From contig JAKNSE010000037.1 of assembly GCA_023525975.1 (NCBI GenBank), positions 1,295,501 through 1,359,500 on the forward strand: a stretch of 64,000 nucleotides of DNA, given 5' to 3'. Source of the stretch: Smallanthus sonchifolius. Lineage: Eukaryota > Streptophyta > Magnoliopsida > Asterales > Asteraceae. Below the pieces are notes generated by a model. It had not been told where the DNA came from. It saw only the letters and a list, made by a program, of their open reading frames with translations, and did not search any database. Below are positions 35,301 through 43,662 of this stretch, in pieces. Both the position numbers and the translations under genes were made by a program. The number at the start of each line of letters is the position of its first letter. Positions within the stretch are counted from its first letter, which is position 1.

Positions 35301-35438
35301 GATCTGGAGGCGCTAGCCGACAAGTACTACATGTACACGAACGAGTGGATAAAGTTCCTTGCTTCTAAATACGACAAGGTGATCAAGTTTTGCCTTGACT
35401 ACAAGAAGAAGATGGAAGCTAAAGCTAGGGAGCAGTGA
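32325..35438 (+). CDS. Element B third ORF (intact, 1,037 aa), function unknown
   Basis: The ATG at 32325 is chosen because it follows the conserved splice acceptor by two bases; an upstream TTG-started extension would read through intron sequence. Layout: a globular N-domain (about residues 1-235) with QFWDTADHD, IRRVLQFRDL, RMGYVG and FLLYPRFVQLLIN; a Glu/Asp/Ser-rich acidic stretch (about 270-345); a Thr/Pro-rich region; a coiled coil (about 524-610, DARITTLETQVAGLLETI onward); a second acidic region; and a C-domain (about 830-1037) with KLFAIKRAGGVQYLKP and IWYWYVDPKSGEAVVIGKVW. No signal peptide or membrane segment, so it does not look like a viral envelope. Related proteins are, from memory, abundant in Asteraceae and sometimes labelled synaptobrevin/longin-like. 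It might act in regulation or particle function; that is a guess. Confidence 0.85.
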   Translation: MARAFTSEFNLLTLTEPEWKGAALQYREIVDFLNRSKISYAISADPIVSRPYLEQFWDTADHDCTVTPNVIRATVAGHDIAFSEDTIRRVLQFRDLATDPTAYPDYFMDGCWRQRMGYVGVQAYSSYKKMWVLDQWRYFAHVMIMCISSRKAGKDAMGHDLAAAMVGLSLNRGYNFSRYIFKALTDQINTAKRFRFLLYPRFVQLLINDALPNLPAIGERLQVKRVAKRVFSQFLTPGSVEPTPEHTPLFGHLINEAYVAPADWRWFSAESEPELSEHSDEQQGEEEVESEDEVSEGGDDEAGSGGAEESDSEDTESVSSDSDDEPSQAHPRRLTKVTLPESFSKRKRQQTSSEYEPDSDSDAAIERRRRESINKHRGDRQHQPILCEVEVSAQRQVIVTAASTESASTSPSQQLYRRQRRRPLTTLEMATTTITEEVPMIVTFPVHYFQVAVTTPILTESVTITPTTIQTTTIPTSIPTTTLQHINEPFHDLDFTHGFDFDEIFTFPTHRAEASSSRGPDPRDARITTLETQVAGLLETIRKSRDESDKQHGQINSLIDEVAALKKQRAADEKQRQEHDTMVKFFCDMAKTLAAQGERLKELLEKQPPKPSSEEACHLVDLTKGDDQDKDPEARPRGSEQQSFALAIVPISAMPMAKEESTHSEGGGDASGNDKGKSVADVLKDLSDDVSDDVILLLEPDYSKEAQIYALCNLEEGEIDSGDDWDEEDEDVVIEVPKGDGEGEYEFEYGDIFEAPFFETNLDTGSVEPASTVEASTEASPTDPTPVDPEAQKSKHPPASSSKDLAPVWQKTSIIDKHGATGMILAVRFEDDKKLFAIKRAGGVQYLKPTSEAFSSLPNYYLVNLANRELLGHSNHAVAMGLWQVLQRGVRSGKFEMFKPQVPKRVRDKNVRHPVTHKSLKKLVYKPVLCETRIPLSKLSQDVLGNIWYWYVDPKSGEAVVIGKVWSESGSLVPKELIRVFDEVCFINFSVKDLEALADKYYMYTNEWIKFLASKYDKVIKFCLDYKKKMEAKAREQ

Positions 35439-35466
35439 AGACCGAAGACAATCCAGAGCTGTTGTC

Positions 35467-35475
35467 AAGGGGGAG
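35467..35475 (+). other. Polypurine tract of element B
   Basis: AAGGGGGAG two bases before the 3' LTR; primes plus-strand DNA synthesis. Confidence 0.9.
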
Positions 35476-35477
35476 TT

Positions 35478-35982
35478 TGTTGAAGCACGTTTGTGTGACA
35501 AACACTCTGGATAGTGTCTTAGCTTTTGTACTTGTCTTGTATGTATTAGTCTTTGTATTTCAGTGTCTGTATGTATTAGTAATCGAGTTGTAATTACTGA
35601 TTTATGTACTTGTTGTCTGATTTCTCTAAGTGTTTTGCGCACTTAGCATGTGTGCAGGAGTTATCTCCTGCGTACTTAGCAAGTACGCAAGAAGTCTCTG
35701 CGTACTTGCTAAGTACGCATGAGCAATTTGCCCTGCGCACTTAGCAAGTGCGTAGAACCCAGGTCTAGTATAAATAGGAAAGGTTCATAGAAGTTATGTA
35801 CGCAGTCATTTACTTGTATTCTCTCTGTAACCTTCAAGTTTATAATAGACGGAATTTGAAAGTGATTTCATTGTCGGTTTACTTTGTGTTGCTTGTTTCT
35901 CCACCTAGTCACGGGCATTCCGCACCCGGTTCGACTAGTCACACACCCACACGTAACGATCCGAGACACCCGGGGACCTACA
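35478..35982 (+). mobile_element. 3' LTR of element B
   Basis: 505 bp, three mismatches to the 5' LTR, followed by TGAAT target duplication. Confidence 0.97.
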
Positions 35983-37486
35983 TGAATGTTACTTTGTTGG
36001 CTATGGCTCTAACACAACTGCTTATAGAGTCTACAACAAGGTCACCAAAGAAATCAGAGAATCAACTTATGTTGATTGGCAAGAGCACAATCCCACCGAT
36101 GTTGAGTGTGGTCCATCATGGTTATTTGATTACCATTCATTGATTAAATCATTTAACATTTGTACTGATGAACTTGCAGGGTCTCCTAATGAATCAGTTG
36201 ATCTAAGTGACGATGATGAAGACCACTGCTTACTGTTGATCCACCAAAAGTTATCAGACAAGAAAGTGGTGAAAGATCTGAATCTAATGCTGAGAACGTT
36301 CATGTTTCAACAAATGTCTCTAAGGATTCACCAGCAACTGCTGAGAATTCCACGTCAGCAGTCAGTGATGGTAGAACTACACCTGAGATCACAGATTCAT
36401 CTATATTCCAGGATTCGATTCCTGATGAAAGTATGGTCGAGAAGCCGATTTCTGACCCTACCGATGAAACCAAAGAAGAGACACAAGAAAATGTGACAAA
36501 TTTGCCTATCACAATGCAAGTTCCTGATGTTTCATCTCACATAATCAATAAAGATCATCCGGTTGACACGATAATCGGGTCATTAACAGACGGGGTAAGA
36601 ACAAGAAGCACTGCAGGAGACATAAACCGGTGTCTTTACTCATGTTTCATATCTCAAATTGAACACAAGAACCTGAAGATGGCTCTCCTCGAGCCTAGTT
36701 GGGTTGATGCAACGCACGAAGAGGTGAATCAGTTAGCTAAACTCCAAGTCTGGGATTTGGTGCCGTTGCGACCAAGTAGGAAGTGTTTGCTCCGGTTGCT
36801 CGTTTGTAAGCCATTCATATCTTCTTAGCTTATGCATCTCATATGAATTTCACAGTTTATCAAATGGATGTTAAGACAACGTTTCTGTACGGGAAAGTAA
36901 AAGAAGAGATTTATGTATGTCAACCTCCTGGATTTGAAGACAGTGATCATCCTGATTATGTTTACAAGTTCACTGATCATTTGCTAGCTCATGGATACAC
37001 CCGTGGTGCAATTGATCAGACTCTGTTCATTCGGAAGGTGGATGCGGATCTAATACTTGTGCAAATTTATGTGGATGATATCATCTTTGGATCCACAAAT
37101 GATGAATTGTGCACATAATTCAGAAAGGTTATGGAAAAGAAGTTTGAGATGAGTGCTTTCGGAGAAATGACATTCTTTCTCGGGTTACAGGTTAAACAAT
37201 CAAGCGATGGCATCCTCATTCATCAAGGCAAATATGTGGATTACATCGTTGCCAAGTTCAAATTCACCGATGCTCAGGCTGCCTCTACTCCTATGGCTGC
37301 ACTGCCAGTTCTGGACGCTGACCCAAACGGAGCTGATGTTGATCAGAAACAATACCGATCCATGATCGGATCCTTGATGTACTTGACAGCCAGCCATCCA
37401 GATATCATGTTTGTTGTGTGTCAGTGTGCTCGTTATCAAGCAAATCCTAAGATGTCCCACATAGCTGCTGTTAAACGTATCTTTGG
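35983..37486 (+). pseudogene. Element A integrase end and reverse transcriptase, broken
   Basis: Resumes element A Pol after element B: a GYGSNTTAYRVYNKVTKE-type integrase tail (35990-36140), an acidic linker with several frame changes, then HPVDTIIGSLTDGVRTRS. RT starts near 36690 (WVDATHEEVNQL), loses a block near 36770, and resumes at YQMDVKTTFLYGKVKEEIYV. The segment with LYGLHQAPRAW is deleted, then YVDDIIFGSTND (37072-37107) and a stop at 37116-37118 follow. The frame changes to EKKFEMSAFGEMTFFLGLQV and reaches KRIFGYL at the element C insertion. Confidence 0.85.
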
Positions 37487-37491
37487 GTATC

Positions 37492-38484
37492 TAATCACGG
37501 TGTCAAGGCTAATAAAAAATATTTATAAAAACCACTTCTTAGCTACTTAGACTGCAGACAGGAAAGTAAGGTTGTCGAATCCACAGGGAACTCGTGGGGA
37601 ATGCTATTCAAATTAAAATTATTCAAAGACTATTAAAGTTTAAAACTTTATTAATTAAACTAATGTAATTGACAAAAAGCAACGAACTTTGATTTTAGAA
37701 AACTATTGGAGAAAGGCGACCACTCCGGGTTTCAGATTCAGCAAAACACACGCACAATTTTAGTTTCAAACCAGATCAGATATTACATAGACATAACCTT
37801 GTTTAACTGTTTAACCCCACCACACAATAGTCAATTCAATCACAAAATCAGATTATTCCCAATCCAAACTGATCATCAACTAAAATCATACGAGTACATG
37901 CATAAATCATTCACCCAGAGGGATCACAAAGAGCTTAGCCTCTCATGATTGTAGCAAACATCAAAGTAATTAATCTAGAACTTACAAGCATTAGAAAACA
38001 AGAACAATTGGCTAAACTATGCTCAAAATCGCCTTAGAACTCCTCTGGGACGAATAGAAAGAATGTAATTCGACAATAGGATCATAATGGGTTTATAATT
38101 GAAATTAGGTCAAAATTGCCGAAAAACCATATCTTCGCGTGTCACGAACTTCTCTGGCCAGGTCTTCGCGTGGCGCGAAGAGCAAAATAGTCGGGTGTCT
38201 TTTTATGTTCCCTCGCGTACCGCGAAACTCATCACCCGGATCTTCGCGTACCGCGAAGATCCATTTTTTCAGGAATTTTGACTTTTTGCTTTTACTTTGA
38301 CTTTCTTTGACTTCCTGGGCTTCGTGCCTTCGTATATATGACTCGTAAATTTCCGCTCTTTAGCACAAAAACCGTGTAACACTTCAAACTACAAGACACA
38401 CGTAAAACCGACTCGATAAACACAATTAACTACTAAACTATGCAAAAACCGACTCTTATACACAGGATATTTAACCCTACATCA
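37492..38484 (-). mobile_element. 3' LTR of element C (left copy)
   Basis: In element orientation it starts TGATGTAGGG at 38484, has a TATATA box near 38330-38336 and ends at 37492. Similar to 39949-40863 with indels. Confidence 0.6.
38133..38262. repeat. TTCGCG…CGCGAA hairpins in element C LTR
   Basis: Units such as TTCGCGTGGCGCGAA, TCGCGTACCGCGA and TTCGCGTACCGCGAA occur four times within 130 bp, and again (partly mutated) at 40505-40632 in the other LTR copy. They lie downstream of the TATA box in element orientation. Confidence 0.85.
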
Positions 38485-39948
38485 CATCCCCACACTTGAC
38501 ATTTTTTGTCCCAAAAAATAATAATGCAATGGAATCATAACCGGGAAACTTGCAACTTATACTTTTATTTTACACAACACAGATTTCATAACACGTTAAC
38601 TGTAATAATCGGTAATTCTGTCTGATTAAACCCAACCACCGACTCTCAAACCCCCGACCGTGTTCTACTATATTATATATTACCAAGCAATCATTCTATC
38701 TATGGGTCTCACACTCAGAAAGTTACGACTCAACCTAATCCCATCTCAAGGTCATGTTTAGGCCCGGGTTAAACCTTATAGATTTCCCACCTTTATAAAC
38801 ACGAATTTACATGTTTTAAAAATTAAAATGGATAATGGATCGATGAATGAATGATATGAGCTTTTATTAATGTTATATGAATAAACCTAACCCAGTGGTG
38901 TTTCAATCAAGCTGGAACCGATATATGAGACGTAGGCTGTAGTTTTTAAGCAATGAAGTACATAAGCTTCGGAATAGGGGTGTATCCTTCAAGTCGCCAT
39001 CCCGAAGGAAAACAAATAAACCTAACTTAGATATCCAATTACTGATCATTTAAGTCTCGCCCATGGGTGTATCAACCAAGTCACTATCCCGGAGGGTAAC
39101 ACGTAGGCAAAACCTAAGCTTTCAATTTAAGTAATTAAGCTCATGGATGATGATGATGATGATGGAATGCGGGTGCCACCAACTTCCGGATTTATTTTCA
39201 TAAAAAGAAAATAGTGTGCCAAGTAATTTTAAAAACTTATAAATTTTTGCTTAAACAGACAGTTTCGACCTTACCGACACCCCTAAGATGAGAACCCACA
39301 ATATATCCTGAATTAATTATTCAATTTAATTAGATACACTATCAGGATATTTAAGCTCTTAAGTCGGTTGGGCCTACCAAAACGTTACAAATTAGACATG
39401 TTTGATTATCTTTATTATTCATTTAATTAAATTCCACACGCAAATTCCCGATTGTACTATCATTTTCCACTTAGTTGCAAAACTCTAATCCAGGGACATT
39501 TTTCAAAATTTAAAATTTTTATGGATTTTTTGATTTTTATGTCTCATAATACAGACTCAAATGCAGACCTGGACTAAGGTCTCCCCTCCTCACACTTAAA
39601 CTCTGCATTGTCCTCAATGTAGGAAGAGCGAAACAAAAATAAAAACAAAACACAAAATTAAAACTTAGCTAGAAAGACGATCGTATATCATTTCATTCGC
39701 GATCGTGCTCCACGGACACAAGTGGGCTGCGTTGTAGACAAGAATCCATCGAAAATCGGACTATCGTCCCCCGAATGGAGATTGAGTACGGGAAATTCAA
39801 ATCCAAACCTGCAAAATAAGCTTGAAACAAACCCACAAGCATCATATCGACTCAATAAAATAACTCAAAGAAAAATACAAGACCCGACGGACTCGAACGA
39901 CTCAACTAATAAAAAAATAAAAAAAAATAAAAATTAGGGTTTTAGTGG
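38485..39948 (-). other. Interior of element C, non-coding
   Basis: No conserved frame; contains an ATGATGATGATG run (39144-39160), AAC/AAA-rich sequence and short repeats of the CATCCCGAAGG/CTATCCCGGAGG type. Confidence 0.6.
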
Positions 39949-40868
39949 TTTGATTTTAGAAAACTATTGGAGAAAGACGACCACTCCGGGATTCAAATTT
40001 AGCAAAACACACGCACAATTTTAGTTTCAATCCAGATCAAAGATTACATAGACATAACCTTTTTTAATTGTTTAACCCAACCACAAAATAGTCAATTCAA
40101 TCAGAATATCAGATTATTCCCGATGCAAGAAAACCAAGAAACGATGATAGATGCAATAAATTGAAAACATGCAGTTGTTAATAAATCAAACACACAATTG
40201 AATTCAAAGAACTTAATAGGTTCACAAAACTTTAATCCAAACTGATCATCAACTAAAATCAAACGAGTACATGCACAAATCGTTCACCCGGAGGGATCAC
40301 GAAGAGCATAGCCGCTCATGATTGTAGCAAACAACAAAGTAATTAATCTAGAACTTACAAGCATTAGAAAAGAAGAACAATTGGCTAAACTATGCTCAAA
40401 ATCGCCTTAGAACTCCTCTGGGACGGCTAGAAAGAAAGTCATTCGACAATAGGATCATAATGGGTTTATAATTGAAATTAGGTCAAAATTACCGAAAAAC
40501 CATCTTTTCGCGTGTCGCGAACTTCTCTGGGCAGGTCTTCGCGTGGCGCAAAGACCAAAATAGTCCGGTGCCTTTTTCTGTTCCCTCGCGTACCGCGAAA
40601 CTCATCACCCAGATCTTCCTGTACCGCGAAGATCCATTTTTTCAGGAATTTTGTCTTTTTGCTTTGACTTTGACTTTCTTTGACTTCCTGGGCTTCGTGC
40701 CTTCGTATATATGAGTCGTAAATTTCCGCTCTTTAGCACAAAAACCCTATAACACTTCAAACTACAAGACACACATAAAACCGACTCGATAAACACAATT
40801 AACCACTAAACTATACAAAAACCGACTCTTATACACGGGATATTTAAGGTCAAGCCTACATCAGTATC

Positions 40869-41539
40869 TAAAGGTCAAGCCTCGGCATGGCCTTTGGTAT
40901 CCCAAAGACTCTAGTTTTAACTTGTATGTTTTCTGTGACAGTGATTATGGAGGGTGTAAACTTGACAGAAAATCTACAATTGGGGGCTGTCAATTTCTGG
41001 GGGATAGGCTAATCTCTTGGCAATGCAAGAAAAAACACACAGTCTCCACTTCTACTGTAGGGCAACCAAAAACAAATCCGTGATCTCCTAAGGGGGCAAA
41101 GCGGACAATATTGTTGGTACGAGAGGCCGGATGTTACAAATGGTATCAGAGATATCTCTTGTGCACGGCCGATGTGGGATTTGCCTAGGGTGTTACATCT
41201 ACTGCTGAGGCTGAATATGTTGCTGCATCGGCTTGTAGCTCACAAGTCATCTGGATGCAACATCAATTGCTAGATTACGGTTTGACCTTTCTTAATACTC
41301 CTATTTTCTGTGATAATGAGGCTACTGTGCTAATTGTGAAAAATCCGGTTCAACATTCTAAAACCAAGCATATTGATATCAAGGTTCATTTCATTCGCGA
41401 CTGCTTTGAGAGAAATCTCATATGTCTTGAAAAGGTTGATTCTGACAACAATGTTGCAGATATTTTCACTAAAGCATTTGATACATCTCGATTCAATGTG
41501 CTTGTAGAGTCCCTGAAAATGATTGGTTTTAAAGATTAA
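40869..41539 (+). pseudogene. Element A RNase H, split by a 140-bp insert
   Basis: After element C the frame resumes with YLKGQASAWPLVSQ-like sequence, then CDSDYGGCKLDRKSTIGG and SWQCKKKHTVSTST. A 140-bp insert (41058-41197) interrupts it; AEAEYVAASACSSQVIWMQH, DNEATVLIVKNPVQHSKTKH and DNNVADIFTKAFDTSRF follow to the stop at 41537-41539. Confidence 0.85.
41058..41197. mobile_element. 140-bp insert with 7-bp duplication, TRIM-like
   Basis: TCTACTG occurs at both edges (41051-41057, 41198-41204). The insert contains GTTACAAATGGTATCAGAGA, a primer-site-like TGGTATCAGAG after a GTTACA that also ends the insert (GTGTTACA). It could be a shrunken TRIM or a recombined piece of a gypsy element. Confidence 0.5.
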
Positions 41540-42988
41540 ATTTGTCACCAAAAATATTTTTCTTTGTAGGTTAAATTTGTACAAATTTTTTTTATGCACA
41601 AATTTAGGGGGAGAATCAAGAAAAGTACAAAAAGAGTTTAAATTTCTAGAGTCAAGAAAAATACAAAAAGAGTTTGCTTTAAATTTCTAGAGTCAAGAAA
41701 AATACAAAAAAAAGAGTCTGCTTTCAGTTTATTTAAAAGAAAAATTCAAAAATATCGTTTGTGTCTAAGTCGGAAGTTTTACAATCAAATGGGAAGTGAT
41801 ATGAATGTTCGTTTCTTAAGGCTAAGATCAACACATGTAAGGCATTAAAATTGAAAAGGCTAGGATCAATGTTAGATATGTTAATAGGCTCTGCATGTGA
41901 TACACTTGAACAAAATAATCTTATAGCCTTAGTGGGGAACATCTCATAGATTAGTGTAATTTTCTATTCCTGTTAATAATCAAGAACTTAAACATAAAGG
42001 TTGATGAACTGTGGATAACCCTTGCTCTATTGAGATTGTACTAACCGGGACCCTTCACAAAGGGGTTGAGAGTTGACTTGATACAAATCTGTAAATATTA
42101 TATTTATGTAGTTAAAAGACATGCATTGACATGCAATAGGTGAAAAGACACTCAATGAAAGTGCAAAGCTAATCTGCAAAGCAGAATTCTGAGCAAAAAG
42201 ACATGCAATGTTAATGTCGTGCTATAGGAAAAACACAAAAAGATATGTCAAAAGACGTACATATAAATATACTTATAAATATTTTTTTCTTTTTGGGAAT
42301 ATGTGACTGGGAAGGGATCTCTTGTCAAGGCATGTAAGTCCGTAGTGCTATGACCCTGAGCTTCTGATGATTCTAACATGTAAGCCCGTAGTGCTATGTT
42401 TATGATCAAATTTTGTCAGAGACTCCCTGAAAAGTTGCATAGACCTGTGCTAGTTATGCTCATTTAGTTATTATTTAGGTGCTTAAAAGATCATGAGGAA
42501 GGGAAGGTTTATCTGATAAGCTGTGGGGTCCATTAAAGTTCATCAAGAATCCACATAATTTGTATTCACTTAATTACAGGTTTCTAAGATATGACTGTGG
42601 GACCCATTAAGTCATAAATAATTCTACCAAAAACATGATAACATAAATCACTGTGAGTTTAGAAGGACCTAAAAATTAGCAATCCACTTGACCTGTCTGA
42701 GTAAAAAAAATACATGCTGAAAAATGTTCCTTGGTCTGCCTGTAGAACGATTTAATCCCATTGCAAACTTCTCAAAAGCTCGTTTCAAATTATAGTTTTA
42801 GTGTGTGTTCTTTATCTTATTTTTACTTTTGTTATTTTTTTTATTCGTTGTTTAGTTTTTAATTGAGTCATAGTAATTTGTTTAATTTTTATGTTTGTTT
42901 GAAAATCGTATCATAACAATGACCAAGTGCAATTTTTAAGATAATACATCTAAGGGATTAATATATCGTGAGTTTTTCGGGTTAAAGG
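41540..42988 (+). other. Element A spacer between pol and its internal promoter
   Basis: Non-coding; includes a triplicated TTTCTAGAGTCAAGAAAA segment (41640-41710) and two GTAAG(T/C)CCGTAGTGCTATG units (42337, 42380). Confidence 0.65.
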
Positions 42989-43065
42989 AATGGCCCACCA
43001 AGGTTCACGGTGGGCCCCCCATTCTCAAAAATTGAAACCTAGTTTCATAAAAGGTTTAATATAAA
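42989..43065 (+). promoter_or_regulatory. Putative internal promoter of the element A third ORF
   Basis: The palindromic GGCCCACC…GGTGGGCC surrounds a GTTCACGG core (42991-43016), followed by TATAAA at 43060-43065. The GTTCACGG core is the same arm as in the element A LTR palindrome. Confidence 0.5.
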
Positions 43066-43203
43066 CCCTATTGTGGGTTTTGTGTGTTCACGACAAATTT
43101 GAAACCTCTGTTATCCCTCTCTCTTCCCTCATGGAAATTTACAAACTTTGTGCTCTTTCCTCCTCTAAATTGATCTTGGTTACTAGTTTCTTTGTTTGTT
43201 CAG

Positions 43204-43660
43204 GTATGTTCTGAATCCCTGAGCTTTATATTAACATGTTGCGTACAATCGTTAACCGTAAAATCATTCATGTGGGCATTCCTAATCAATTCAGTGAAGC
43301 CGGATGATAAATCTTGCAATTAAGGATGTGTTGAAGGTTGTTTTTGATAGATGACATCATGTATGTGAGAAAGAACTTGAAAGATTTTAGTTTCGGGTGA
43401 ATTTTGAAGGCTATGTAGGGTCTCGGTGTTGCCCGTAAAACAACTGGGTTCACGGCTAGATTCATAATACCGTGAACCTGTTGGACTTCCCTTATACGGT
43501 ATTATGTGTACCGTGAACCCCCAGCAAACCGTAAACCTCTTGGCCGTGAATCTCATAAAAGGGGAACCATGAACCCCTGATGTGCAAAGAACCCTAGAAC
43601 CTTGCTAGTTAATTAAATTGATTTATGTGTTTGGGTATTAACTTAATAAGTTTTGTGCAG
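43204..43660 (+). other. Putative 5'-UTR intron before the element A third ORF
   Basis: Strong donor CAG/GTATGT at 43204 and acceptor TTTTGTGCAG ending at 43660, two bases before ATG 43663. Several GTTCACGG and CCGTGAAC units lie inside (43445-43560). Confidence 0.65.
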
Positions 43661-43662
43661 AT

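Larger units (their letters stand above)
22611..35982 (+). mobile_element. Copia element B with third ORF, 13.4 kb, complete
   Basis: Two 505-bp LTRs (22611-23115, 35478-35982) differ at three positions by eye. The target duplication TGAAT is perfect (22606-22610, 35983-35987). It lies in the integrase-RT region of element A. Order: LTR, primer site, leader, gag, protease, integrase, reverse transcriptase, RNase H, spacer, internal promoter, intron, third ORF, polypurine tract, LTR. Gag-pol carries several disabling changes despite the young LTRs; the third ORF is intact. The large size and a gene after pol resemble Sirevirus-type copia elements. Confidence 0.95.
37492..40863 (-). mobile_element. 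Non-coding LTR element C
   Basis: GTATC flanks it on both sides (37487-37491, 40864-40868). Two ~0.9-kb direct repeats (37492-38484; 39949-40863) both end, in element orientation, with the start TGATGTAGG. A purine-rich GTGTGGGGATG lies just before the inner copy's start, as a polypurine tract should. The right copy lacks ~200 bp of the outer part of the left copy but has a ~110-bp block the left lacks. The ~1.46-kb interior has no coding frame, so this is a LARD/TRIM-like passenger. Its LTR end (…TTA) is unusual. Confidence 0.65.

Noticed and set aside
41100..41197. tRNA-like sequence around TGGTATCAGAG
   Set aside because: Only the primer-site complement is present; no cloverleaf or A/B boxes.
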